15,000 nt of DNA from Owenia fusiformis (GCA_903813345.2 CAIIXF020000012.1:8558432-8573431), one strand, 5' to 3'. Shown: positions 1 through 9,232, numbered from the stretch's first letter. The notes: generated by a model from the sequence alone, not told the origin. Numbers and translations: made by a program.

Positions 1-26
1 TGAATGTTGTAATTTTAATGTTGTAG

Positions 27-35
27 GGGTCATTG
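27..35. repeat. Left target-site duplication (9 bp)
   Basis: GGGTCATTG lies directly outside the left terminal inverted repeat of the transposon and is repeated exactly at 864-872, directly outside the right one. A perfect 9-bp direct repeat flush with both ends marks an insertion. Confidence 0.85.
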
Positions 36-863
36 TAGCCTTGCCCAAGTCGGTATTTATTTTTACTTATCTGATCTTGAATTATTACCGCCTTGTACAA
101 TCCAATACATCTCCGCTGTTATTATGCGGAAATATTCAACGGTTTCGAGATTTCCATAATACCTACGCTATCAGGGGTATCGCGAAACCTTATTAGTTGA
201 CAGATAACGCGTGGACACGACGTGTGACTTCAGGCTGAATGACCAATCAAAACGTTATCAGGCGGAGCTGCATAAACAAAACAAACTTCCCATCTACGAC
301 TTGAAATTCAATGATCTGATCGAGTGTTTCGTTAGAGTTACAATATATAATGTAATTAAATGTACATTCGAAGGTAAGAGTCATTAATATAAATTAAATC
401 ATGCGATTTAATGTTGATTTAAAACTGATTTCGCGATGAAAATGCACGAAGACCTAGTCCAATGTAGCTCATGTTGTCGTCGATCGATCGGTAATTGAAT
501 CTCAGCCTACATGTTCAGCGATCGTTTCAACGTTTATTGTTGAAATCTTCTCACCTTTGGTTATCCGATCGATGCCCCGTCATCCACTAAACTCTCATTG
601 ATATTTATCTGATAAAATATTTGTATTTTCATAATGAATTCGTGTTCAGATTCGTGCAAGATTTGTTCATGAAAAGTCCCGGTGAAAAGTGTACTTGTTT
701 TTGACCGTGCATAATAATGAGCTAACGCTACAGGGCCGTCGTTGATTGGTCAAATTTTACCGACATCAACAAACTGTCGGTAAAGCACGTGGCTTTCTCT
801 TTGGTACAAGGCGGTCATAATGGAAATCAAGATAAGCAAAAGAGACCGACTTGGGCAAGGCTA
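36..863. mobile_element. Non-autonomous TIR DNA transposon, 828 bp
   Basis: The two ends are inverted copies. The outermost 19 bases (36-54 and 845-863, TAGCCTTGCCCAAGTCGGT) are identical. After a diverged, gapped stretch a second 12-base block, ACCGCCTTGTAC, matches (87-98 and 804-815), giving terminal inverted repeats of about 60 bp. A subterminal 11-base inverted pair (240-250 and 742-752, TGACCAATCAA) lies further in. Perfect 9-bp direct repeats flank the element. The interior has no long open frame, so it would need transposase from elsewhere. Nine-base duplications are known for Mutator-like (MULE), Rehavkus and some Merlin elements; hAT and P elements usually make eight. The superfamily is inferred from duplication length only. 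Intact ends and a perfect duplication suggest a fairly recent insertion. Confidence 0.85.
756..784. repeat. 10-bp perfect hairpin inside the transposon
   Basis: TTTACCGACA (756-765) pairs perfectly with TGTCGGTAAA (775-784) around a 9-base loop. It lies subterminally in the 36-863 element and may be part of its structure. Confidence 0.6.
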
Positions 864-872
864 GGGTCATTG
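864..872. repeat. Right target-site duplication (9 bp)
   Basis: Second copy of GGGTCATTG, directly outside the right terminal inverted repeat, matching 27-35 exactly. Confidence 0.85.
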
Positions 873-1854
873 GCGTAGGAACAATACGTACGATCAGTAT
901 GCAAAAACGCAAATGCGTAGTGTTGAAAAGTGAGAGTAAAAAATAAAATAATCACTATGTTGTTCAGTTATATTTTCTCATTGTGAGTTCAAAATAAATG
1001 GTTTGTGATCTCGAGCACACAAAAGAAATGTTTTTGGACACATAAAGACTATTCCTAATACATAAGGAAATTCACCAAAATGATGAAGAGGTTCTTGCCA
1101 CTTTGAGAATAGACCAAGAAAACTGGACTTGGTTCCAAAAAATTTAATTGCTTACATGTACCTCAGACATGCCAACATACAATTTATGGGGGACCTATTG
1201 TAAAAGTCTTTTTTCCTTAAAACATTCATCCGTTTGGAACCGGTTTGCGTAATATCGTGCCACCTATTTGACATCATTTTTCTTGACATCTATACTATTT
1301 TCTTTAATTTATATTGTCGTCTTGCACAGTACACAATGAAATCAGACAAGAAGTATTACAATTGTCTATTTTACTCATTCAAAAAGACTAAACACACTTG
1401 AGGGACTCATTAACTGACGTTAGTTATCTGACGATTGATGATTGTTATCTGGAATATAGTTTTATTACCAATATGAAAATTGATCGCCTGTACCATTCGG
1501 GAAAATAAACATTTTCATAAGAAAAGTGAGAATGAGATCTGTCGAAATTTCAAAGATCGGCTTTTTATCTTGATATTCATTGATGAAAAACAATATAACC
1601 ACATTAATAGAAAAGTATTTCCATAAAGATGATGTTTTGCAAACATAAAATACGTATTTTGATATATAAGATTTGACAGTTTTTTCATTTTTTGCATAGT
1701 GTTGAATTTACACCTTCCTACGCCCCTAAGGGTAATATACAAGATCAATGACGTTGGTTAATAAGTTTTACAAGTAGCAGATTTACTTCCATAATATTCA
1801 TATTCGATGTCAAATCTTAATTTATGGAATCTTTTTACTCCTTTAAATGTTTAA
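873..1854. other. 3' flank of the esterase gene
   Basis: AT-rich sequence with no coding region I can support; the longest open frame (1515-1748, minus) resembles no family and looks like chance. As the minus-strand esterase stops at 1855, the start of its 3' UTR must lie here. A minus-strand AATAAA at 1461-1466 is a possible poly(A) signal. Confidence 0.5.
1461..1466 (-). promoter_or_regulatory. Possible poly(A) signal of the esterase gene
   Basis: AATAAA on the minus strand about 390 bases after the stop codon. The hexamer is common by chance in AT-rich DNA, so this is only a candidate; an ATTAAA also overlaps the stop codon at 1850-1855. Confidence 0.25.
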
Positions 1855-2158
1855 TTAAGGATAAACATTAAATTGAAAATTGTGTAGCATATACAGGCTC
1901 AGTACAAACAATAAGACTGGTAACAATTGCTGTCTAAAGTCTTTCCCTGTAGATGGAGTTAGACACACAGTTCTACTCGTAATATTGAACAATCTATTGT
2001 TTAATCTGTCCACGTATTCATTCCAAAATTTCATCTTTGTGTACCGGTGGTATCTATCTTCGAACGATGCGCTGTTGATGGTTAAGTATCTTTGTTCTGC
2101 CACTGATAATTCTGGCCACACTGGTGAATTTGGCACAACCTCTGGGGTGTTTGGGTTT
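1855..2158 (-). CDS. Esterase exon 10 (C-terminus)
   Basis: Last 100 residues and a TAA stop. Begins NPNTPEVV and contains WPELSVAEQRYLTIN, the conserved end of the esterase fold. A Ser/Thr/Gly linker (TPSTGKD) then leads to a hydrophobic stretch, LLPVLLFVLSLYML, and ends NVYP. This could be a GPI-attachment signal or a short membrane anchor; the polar tail makes the choice uncertain. Confidence 0.92.
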
Positions 2159-5100
2159 CTATAACACAAAAGACCAGGTTTAGTATGGCAAGTGACTTTG
2201 GAAAGTCATATCTTTTTCCATGAGTACATTCCGGCCATAAATACAGTGGTTCTTATTAAGACAATATTGTTTTTCTCAATTTAAATATATATCAAAAGCT
2301 TCTTCTACACTATATTAACAAGTTCCGAAAGGGGGATGGAGATTGAAATGCGATAAAGCTAAAAACCACAAATCCCATGTTATTTTCCATAGAGAAAACT
2401 CATGCTTTCCATTGTTTTCAGTATACTTTTGGTCATCGAAAATTGATATCTTCAAAAACTAGACTTTAAATCCATTTCACCTTTGTATAAGTTCTAGACC
2501 CCTTGTTCAATAATATTTTCATGCAATAAATATCAGAAAAAGACGATCCTCTTTTGATTTAATTGGTTCAACATTTTGAAAAAATGATGACACGGGGTCC
2601 TTATTCATAATTTTTCGACTTGTTTGATTGAGACTGTATTATCCTTGAGAATTTACTTGAAAGATAATATATTGTGTTAATGGGAAATGCTGCCCATAGC
2701 CAGATTTTTCCAAGGGGGGGGGGGGGGGTTGCCAAGCGGGGGGTACACTTTTGGCTAAAATATCATGCGAAAAGTGCTCAGAATGATGAAAAAACTGCAT
2801 GATTTTGTATGAATTTGTCGCCGGGGGGGAGGGGGCTTCCGGTCCCCAGCTCCCCCTGGCTACAATCATTTACCATGTAGTCTAATGTGCAAAGGTACAC
2901 ATCTAATAGACCTTAGGTACATTGATAAATTGGGTTTATGGCACCATATTCTGGATAATACTCTGCCTAGTAAGACATTTTAGTCCATTCCATGCATTGT
3001 ACATGTGAGAGATACTCCTTCATTATGTAAAATATCCTTGCAGAACAGTAAAATACTGTTGTACATCATACAGAAATTAATCAAATTTGCTTTTAGATAT
3101 TCTGTTGTGTTGTATTGTGTTGATCACTGTGACCATATTTGGTGACACATCTTAGCATGTTTTATACTTTAAATATTACACGGAAAGGCCAAGCATTAAG
3201 CAGTCATCCTTGAAGGGACTTAAAGGTTGAATAAAGACTATAGAAGAAATTTGGGAGTCATTTTACCTTTCCAGAGCTATTAGTGCAACGTTTGGCCTAA
3301 TGTCTTCTTCGCCATACCTATTTTCTTAAAATATATGCACTTGTCGACGAATACCACCAATCAGACTTGGAAATAGACTTCTAGATAAGCAATTGAAAGG
3401 TTGGACGTCTCGCATTTTTTTAAACATTTCTAAATCTCCATTTAAAATTCTTGCTGCAGCTGAGATTAGATAAGACCGCATACCGCGGTGGTCTAACATA
3501 ACCGTTTGCATGGTACACGACATGACCGCTCTTGCAGTTTGTCCGGCCCACTTACGAAGAAAAATCAAAAATAATCGAAAACTAAAATACCTTATATCTA
3601 CCCATATTCAAGATCTCTTGACACGCGCATGGTATCTTACAAACATAATGATGGATAGAACGTTTGGGGAAAGCGGGGCTGGAATCGAATGACAATATGA
3701 CCGGGAAATGATTAAAAGGTACGTGAGCATTTTTTCTGTCCATGATTATTGGTTTCGGGAGAAGATTCCCGGGGATTTAGGATGATAATGATTGTGAATA
3801 TCTGCAGAAACTAGGTAGATTCGGGGTTTTTCTTGGTAGCTAATGAAAATTGATGTTAGCCTTGATGAAATATCCAAACTTCGATATATTTTGACACCAG
3901 GTCCATGATCGTTGGATACATCTCTGCACTATTTATCCAACCTTTAATATTGCATCAAATGACCTAAAGGCAGATGAGTAAAGTCTGATCAGAGATATCT
4001 TAATGTGACGCTATACCCCATCGAAGGTTTGGCAACATTAACTTACCAATTGAACCCACCTGTGAATGGATGTATGTGTTTAAAAAGACATATACATGTA
4101 TAGCAATTCAGCTTCACACCTCTTGATTGAAGTAGTGTAATATATACAATGTATGTCACTACTTTTGATGGTGACATAAAAACCAAGACCTACCCCATTT
4201 TTATGAAGTTTGCCCAAAGTGTCATCATCGTAAGACTAACATTTCTATCCTGGTTGGTCCAATTCTGTTTTGCCCAGCGTGTCGTATGACATCCCCATGG
4301 ACACGTTTCATTCTTGAAAAAGGGTATACCAAACATGTAGTCAAGCTCAGCACCGTGTATAACACCTGGAATAATACATTTATTTCCAAAACTTGATCAA
4401 GTGCATGGAATCTCTTCCAATTTACCTTTGGTTTCCTCATTTCTAATGCCCTCTCAAACTTTAAAGAATGAAAATTTTTCATGCTGATCAGGACAAATAA
4501 AGCAAGCGTATTTGTCATATATGAACACACTTCTCATTTCCCAGGAATTTGTTCATCAGAATCCATTGAAAAATCTTGGAGAATATTTTGAGACTAATAA
4601 AGGTTTCCTGGAATATTTTTTCTAACTGGCCATTTGAGGACAATCATTCCTTCTTACGTTCATACAATTAAAGCCTTTGTTACTGTTATAGTAAAATCAA
4701 TATAATACTGAATTGCGTGAAGTGCCCCATATTCAAGATATAAGAGCAACAATGAAGTTCGCAGGGCAAGAAAGCAAGACTATTACGATGATCGATATAA
4801 AAAAATGCAAAAAAACTCATATCAATGACAGCTCGCATCGATTTACTAATATTATAGAACCATACCTTTCCACACTGGCTCTGGACAGTTGATTGATCTA
4901 TGTTCAAAACTATAGAAATATGTATTGTTGACTTGTCTACAGTGGCCAAGGGAGTGCTCTATGGCTGGGGCTGTGTATGAGTGATCCGTATTGAACTAAA
5001 ATGAACCAAATTTCAATTAAATCAATCCATGTTTTTTTTCGTTATGCATCGTACAGCATTGTACAGTGACTTGCAATCATTAGTAATTTGTTATGCCTCC

Positions 5101-8100
5101 GTCACATTTGATCTACGGCAACCACACGGCGGCTTTAGCGTCCCAAAATCGAGAGAAATATTCAGTAGTACCATGTCGATTCTCTATATCGATGTTATGA
5201 ACCTACGGCCGCCCTACGTCCACCGTAGAGCGTATGTGAACGAGGCTTAAGTTACCTCTATATAGATGTCTCGATGTCTATCTACATTATTGTATGGGTC
5301 TGGGTGGTACTCTTGGGTAAATGCATCATACATAAAACCTTGGTGATTTTCCCGTTTTCGGCTGTACTCAAAAAGCTGAGATAACAAGTATGACCGTGTA
5401 TAGCCATTCTCCGCTCCAGTGTCATCTTAACAAAATAAAGAAGATCGTTATTGCTAAACGTTGCTTTCCATATTTAATTGGACATTTTATCATGACAAGT
5501 AAACATGCTTGAAAGTGGATTCTTAGTATCACGGTCATAGTGAGTTGAATTATGCTTACTGATAATTTTGTCACATAATACATTTTTTACATTAATTCAT
5601 CAGATCCATCCTCCTTGTTAGCCCCTGTTATCATTGGGATTTTCCAAAACTTGCCTCTTCTAATGAGCTCCAAAGGATCTTCCAGGATATAGTACCCATC
5701 AATAACCGGGGCCCATGCCGATGTGAACCAGGGACTCTAAATTATAACAGTTTACAAACATGTTTATCCAAAAATATCCAAAGATTTAAAACGCAGAACA
5801 CTTGCTATATCTTTCAATAGCCGTTTCTGCGCATGGTGTTTTTTTATTTCAAAACTTTTCCTTTTTTTCAAATTGGCCCTCGACTTTACATTTTTTATCT
5901 CGGTGCACTTGGTTTTAGATATTGACATCAAACAAAATGAATTGCAATTATATCTCTAAAAACCAGTAGATCTCCGCTGTTTATTTGTTAACACACGATT
6001 TTTTATTTCTTACAGACACATCATTCTCCCCTCTTTGAACAAGTTCGGAATATGGTTTTCCACGCATGCAAGTAATTAATGCTTTTGAAGACTGTTGGGG
6101 ACATCCAACCAGTCGACCAAGCTCAAAAGCATATGGACGAGCAGTTTCATGTTGTCTTTTGATTCCCCAGTAACTGTTTGCCTGTCCACTTTGTGGAATA
6201 ACACCGTGGACCAGTCCTGTAAAATGGAAATAGGGAGGTTAAGCTTCGCGTTTTATGAAAAATTTAACGTAAACTTGTAACTTATAAACGTGTAAAACTT
6301 ATGAGAAAATAGTTGAATAAAGAACCTAAAAAGGGAACGATTCCCCGGGGTCAAAATATTACAGACTTACATACACGTTCTCTTAAAAACATGGCTACCC
6401 TACCGTTCATCTTGTTTTGTATGAACAACAATTAAACAACAGAGGCACATACATATGTGTATCATCGGCATAGTCCACATCAAGCGACAAAACCACTGTT
6501 GTCGTAGTTCAACACTCACTTGTAGATACATGAGCATTCTTCAAAATTCGTTCAGTGTAATACTTTATATGATACTGTATATTACCCCGGGAATATGCCA
6601 CGCATTACCTTTGGTCAAGGGAGAGAATAAATGCAATGTCGTAGCCACCCCTCCAGAGCTCTCTCCACCGACTGTAACTCGGTTAGGATCCCCTCTAAAA
6701 TTCCCTATGTTCTCTCTTATCCATTCTAACGCTTGGACCTGGTCCAGCTGACCGTAATTTCCTCTTGCCTCGGCATCATCAGTCGAAAGATAGCCTACGT
6801 ATCAGAAAAAGATCATGTAGGAGTTTAACTATGTGATGGGATTACACCAAGTTAGGCAAAATGAATTATTCTAGAATGAATATCAAGGAAGGATTATAAA
6901 AAACTTGTGAAGAAGCATACAACTAACAAACTTGCGTTCGACGTATTAATTTCCATCTTGATTCTGGAATTTCCAGTACTTGTCTAAAGTCATGTGTTGC
7001 GTTGCAAGTCGAAGATGCATAATTTACTACATATGATGAGTTTATTAAAAACCAGACAGTTAGCTTCTAACTTTATAAGACGGTCATATTTGTAATCGTA
7101 TGCATGTCTCACCTAAGACACCTATTCTGTACCCCATGGTGACAACAACGATATCTTTCTCCACCGCCAGCACACGCCCATCATATTCTTCCGCTGCTCC
7201 ATAATAGAAATTCCCACCATAAATCCAAAGGAACACTGGGTACCGTACTGCGGGGTCATGGGTCTTTTATGAAAATTATCAGAATTTATTAATCTTCATA
7301 TTGACAGAGTATAGGAGCAAAATATCCATGTAGGGCTTTCAATTAAGCACGGACTTGGGATGATAAAAATTATCATTAAATTCATCTAATTGACGGTACT
7401 TCTCTTAATTCGTACGGTATCCAAAGTAAAGTTCGTTGTTTTTGTTGGTTTGATATAACAATATTATATAATTTCTCTTGTTTAATTCTAGCTACACCGA
7501 CGGTGTTATGTTTTCTTTAGTAAATCTCGTAATTTTGAGACACGCGTGTTGTACTACACCTACCTTTGGTGAATAAATATTGAGGTAGAGACAGTCTTCA
7601 TCTGTGTTGTTCCAAGTTGGTCCAAAGCTCCAACTGGAGGAAAATACGAAGTAAAAACCTGAGACAATGTGCGGGTTTGTATTCGGATTGCATTGATAAT
7701 ACTATAGCAGTTACATTTAGTGTCTTGTTTCATTTACTTAATATCATAGTAACATTGGATATTTGACAGCTCTCCATTTCATGATTGAGTGTACGACTTG
7801 AACTGTAAGCGTCGTTATATGAAAACAGCATTGTTCCATAGATTCAGTTCCTGAAAGTAATCTAAAACACTTTAATACTTACTCTCTCACGCTACCTAGA
7901 TCCTGGGGGCATGCAGGCTTAAAGGCAAGTGTATCCAGGATATCAGGTGCCCATGATATTGGAGGCTGAGGATTGCTCCACCTTAGGTCTCCAACTGGAG
8001 GGGCTGCATATGGAATCCCTGTGTAAACTTCCAACGATTTATTTGCATATGTGGTTGACACACTGTGCCCTCTCACGCGTCCGAATGTTGTATTGGTTAT

Positions 8101-8163
8101 TACATGCACATTTGATGCCGTCGCTTCAAGTGTGAAAAGGAAGACCAAATAAACACTTTTCAT
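1855..8163 (-). CDS. Type-B carboxylesterase / cholinesterase-like protein, complete, 10 coding exons
   Basis: Alpha/beta-hydrolase that would cleave ester bonds in the secretory pathway or at the cell surface; the substrate is unknown. Exons: 8163-7883, 7633-7564, 7263-7113, 6794-6609, 6216-6014, 5736-5591, 5425-5256, 4995-4866, 4365-4194, 2158-1855, all with GT-AG borders, total about 603 residues, normal for the family. Visible: a signal peptide (residues 1 to about 17); first disulfide pair C85/C108, the latter in DEDCLYLNIYSP; oxyanion-loop motif YGGNF (132-136); nucleophile elbow GESSGG with Ser213; C268/C279; acid motif NKEDGS with Asp340; HGAE motif with His449. A hydrophobic C-terminal stretch (about 581-598) after a Ser/Thr/Gly-rich linker suggests a GPI signal or membrane anchor. 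The exon 6 to 7 junction is one base out of phase. Cholinesterase itself is not implied; a catalytically altered subfamily member is possible. Confidence 0.93.
2159..4193 (-). other. Esterase intron 9 (2.0 kb)
   Basis: Bounded by GTAGGT and TTATAG. Holds the G-run repeat at 2697-2862. An open frame at 3326-3568 (minus) has somewhat higher GC than its surroundings but resembles nothing I know. The rest is featureless AT-rich sequence. Confidence 0.85.
2697..2862. repeat. G-run interspersed repeat with short inverted ends
   Basis: A segment unlike the AT-rich surroundings, bounded by TAGCCAG (2697-2703) and its exact inverse CTGGCTA (2856-2862). Plus-strand G runs of 15 (2714-2728), 6 (2738-2743), 7 (2823-2829) and 5 (2831-2835) occur. 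Repeats with G/C runs and AGCCAG-like ends are, to my knowledge, common in invertebrate genomes; the family is not identified here. Confidence 0.55.
4194..4365 (-). CDS. Esterase exon 9 (catalytic histidine)
   Basis: Begins GVIHGAELDYMFG; the His (about residue 449) is the triad histidine of the family's HG-E motif. Two further cysteines lie in ETCPWGCHT, and MMTLWANFIKMG is the conserved C-terminal helix. The donor is GTAGGT. Confidence 0.93.
4366..4865 (-). other. Esterase intron 8 (500 bp)
   Basis: Spliced with GTATGG and TTCCAG. I see nothing coding or repetitive; an open frame overlapping exon 8 runs into it by chance. Confidence 0.85.
4866..4995 (-). CDS. Esterase exon 8
   Basis: 43 residues, from FNTDHSYTAPAIEHS to EPVWK. 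Matches the family's region of the pattern F-AP--E---H----YFY-F-HRS. Joins exon 7 in phase 0 and exon 9 in phase 1. Confidence 0.92.
5093..5248. mobile_element. MITE-like inverted-repeat element, 156 bp
   Basis: Ends are imperfect inverted repeats: 5095-5118 and the inverse of 5223-5246 match at 19 of 24 positions, sharing the pattern GCCTC--TCACAT--G-TCTACGG. It is GC-richer than its surroundings and non-coding. A clear target duplication is not seen. Its end sequence resembles that of 14297-14444, suggesting one family. It lies in esterase intron 7, 8 bases from the exon 7 donor. Confidence 0.6.
5256..5425 (-). CDS. Esterase exon 7
   Basis: About 56 residues beginning DTGAENGYTRSYLL and ending VDRHRDIYIE, the helical region before the final strands, with the family's usual RD motif. 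The acceptor TTAAG leaves two bases before the first full codon. The donor GTAACT lies 8 bases from the inverted-repeat element in the next intron. Confidence 0.85.
5591..5736 (-). CDS. Esterase exon 6 (catalytic acid)
   Basis: Residues 298-345 plus two bases. Carries WAPVIDGYYI and IPMITGANKEDGSDEL, the strand and loop holding the triad acid, here Asp340 in place of the usual Glu. The only nearby GT donor (5590-5589) leaves two bases, which does not fit exon 7, where one is needed. Reading on meets a TAA one codon later. Confidence 0.8.
6014..6216 (-). CDS. Esterase exon 5
   Basis: Residues 230-297. Begins GLVHGVIPQSGQANSYW, the conserved strand after the nucleophile elbow, and includes C268 and C279, spaced like the second disulfide of cholinesterases. 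The acceptor is TTTTACAG and the donor GTAAGA, ending in phase 0. Confidence 0.93.
6217..6608 (-). other. Esterase intron 4 (392 bp)
   Basis: GTAATG to TTTTACAG. No coding or repeat structure seen. Confidence 0.85.
6609..6794 (-). CDS. Esterase exon 4 (catalytic serine)
   Basis: Residues 168-229. Carries the conserved GNYGQLDQVQALEWI block and FRGDPNRVTVGGESSGG with nucleophile Ser213, the carboxylesterase type-B signature 1. The residue after the serine is Ser214, where cholinesterases have Ala. Phase 1 at both ends. Confidence 0.95.
6795..7112 (-). other. Esterase intron 3 (318 bp)
   Basis: GTGAGA to TACGTAG, phase 1. No further structure seen. Confidence 0.85.
7113..7263 (-). CDS. Esterase exon 3 (oxyanion loop)
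   Basis: Residues 118-167. Carries RYPVFLWIYGGNFYYG, the oxyanion-hole loop, where classical enzymes have GGG/GGA; here the third position is Asn135. Ends in MGYRIGVLG, the conserved strand before the nucleophile region. The acceptor AAAAG has a weak pyrimidine tract but gives the right phase; the donor is GTGAGA. Confidence 0.92.
7264..7563 (-). other. Esterase intron 2 (300 bp)
   Basis: GTAGGT to CATAAAAG, phase 0. The acceptor lacks a strong pyrimidine tract. No further structure seen. Confidence 0.8.
7564..7633 (-). CDS. Esterase exon 2
   Basis: Residues 94-117. Carries DEDCLYLNIYSP, the carboxylesterase type-B signature 2, with Cys108 as partner of Cys85, and a sequon at N102. The acceptor is TCCAG and the donor GTAGGT; the exon joins exon 1 and exon 3 in phase. 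Confidence 0.93.
7883..8163 (-). CDS. Esterase exon 1 (start, signal peptide)
   Basis: Residues 1-93. Starts MKSVYLVFLFTLEATAS, a typical signal peptide, then the N-terminal beta region with VYTGIPYAAPPVGDLRW, the family's standard GIPYA-PP-G-LR motif, and Cys85 of the first disulfide loop (FKPACPQ). Sequons at N24 and N41. The donor is GTAAGT, leaving two bases of a codon. Confidence 0.93.
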
Positions 8164-8189
8164 TTTAATTGCATGTATGGTTTAACCAT
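8160..8189 (-). promoter_or_regulatory. Upstream ORF overlapping the esterase start (ATGA)
   Basis: On the minus strand an ATG at 8189-8187 opens a nine-codon frame (MVKPYMQLK) whose TGA overlaps the esterase ATG as ATGA. If the mRNA leader includes it, it could reduce or couple translation by termination and reinitiation. The transcription start is unknown. Confidence 0.4.
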
Positions 8190-8550
8190 GGAGGTAATCA
8201 GTTCACAACATAAGTCAAAAGTATCATGTATTAAGGCATCTTAATAAATAATTAACATCATCGGCCGCTGAAGTGTTATAAATTGCAATTAGATAGATCT
8301 AAAATTTTCAAAAATACGAAACTACTTGACTACAAGGTCAAGTTTATCTCATCATATAACGTAAGATATGAAATGACCAAAATTGTACTTTGTCCGGAAG
8401 GGGGATTCGTCTTAAGATATCTAGAATGAACCATGGGTAGTAGTTTTTGTTTACCGTTTGGGTATAAAAATGATGGTAGCGTTTGTAATCAATTGTGCTA
8501 ACTCAAAATTCACGTTCTAACTGATATCCTCATGAATTTCTACCCTTTGC

Positions 8551-8699
8551 ATTCGTTTGACTTCACTTCTTAAAAGAGAGCTTCATCTTCAGGTCAAATT
8601 TGGCCGACGAGCACTGATTGGCGCGCTGAGTTCACAGGTTTATTTTAGTTTGAAAGAGTGAAGACGAAGCTCTCTTTTAAGAAGTGAAGTCGAACGAAT
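8551..8699. repeat. Near-perfect 41-bp inverted repeat (foldback element), 149 bp
   Basis: The arm 8551-8591 and the inverse of 8659-8699 match at 39 of 41 positions, around a 67-base spacer. Shared core: GACTTCACTTCTTAAAAGAG. No clear target duplication flanks it. A MITE or foldback element is the simplest reading; in RNA it would form a long hairpin. It lies about 390 bp upstream of the esterase ATG. Confidence 0.85.
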
Positions 8700-9119
8700 T
8701 CAATGTAGTTTAACTAGACTCTACACGCAGGGTAATGAATTTCTCATGCAAAAATGAGATTTTTTGTGTTAACTCTTTATAATATATAAACGTATAAAAT
8801 AAAATACAATATTTTGTGATTAAACAATTTCTGCATAAGGCTACGTTGTAGGTAATACGTAAATCAAATATGACGTCTATATGCTCATTGGCATCATTGT
8901 TTCTCTCAAAATAATGATGCTATAACTTTGTTTAAGGTACATCGTTAATATCAAGCAGATGATGCGTAATTTACTTAAAGAATAAAAGTCCGTAATGTTA
9001 TATTTGCCATTTGTGCGCATGTATTTCAACAGTCAACATAAAATCAGTGTACATCAATGTGATATAAAATTATGTAAGTTGTTGTGAATAGTAAATCACA
9101 ATGTTTTTATGAATTCAAA

Positions 9120-9142
9120 TAGCCTTATGAATAGTAAGGCTA
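9120..9142. repeat. Short perfect hairpin
   Basis: TAGCCTTA (9120-9127) and TAAGGCTA (9135-9142) form an 8-bp stem with a 7-base loop. No T tract or gene border gives it a role. Confidence 0.5.
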
Positions 9143-9232
9143 ATCAATAGATGTCAAAAACACAGATACAAAGTGCACATAAGTTCAGTTGAGAAAAGTA
9201 ACACTGAGACTAAACTGGCAATAATATGTACA

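Noticed and set aside
36-863. CRISPR array or tandem satellite
   Set aside because: The structure is two inverted ends with target duplications, not spaced direct repeats; the rest of the window also has no such array.
1880-2164. 94-codon plus-strand open frame
   Set aside because: It is the antisense of esterase exon 10, which matches the conserved C-terminal end of the family.
2639-2869. 76-codon minus-strand frame rich in proline
   Set aside because: The prolines come from the C runs of the G-run repeat; no start context or homology supports a protein.
3326-3692. Overlapping open frames on both strands (3326-3568 minus, 3510-3692 plus), with slightly higher GC
   Set aside because: They resemble no family I know, lack clear splice borders tying them to the esterase, and lie in an intron whose flanking exons already join in phase. 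A decayed repeat is possible.
5623-5629. Extra stop or early end of the esterase after exon 6
   Set aside because: The region codes IPMITGANKEDG in an open frame, and exons 7-10 are well conserved, so an early end is unlikely; the stop past 5591 is intronic.
5665-5668. A GC donor (GCAAGT) in exon 6 that would fix the phase with exon 7
   Set aside because: Using it would remove the conserved strand and the triad acid loop, which are plainly coding.
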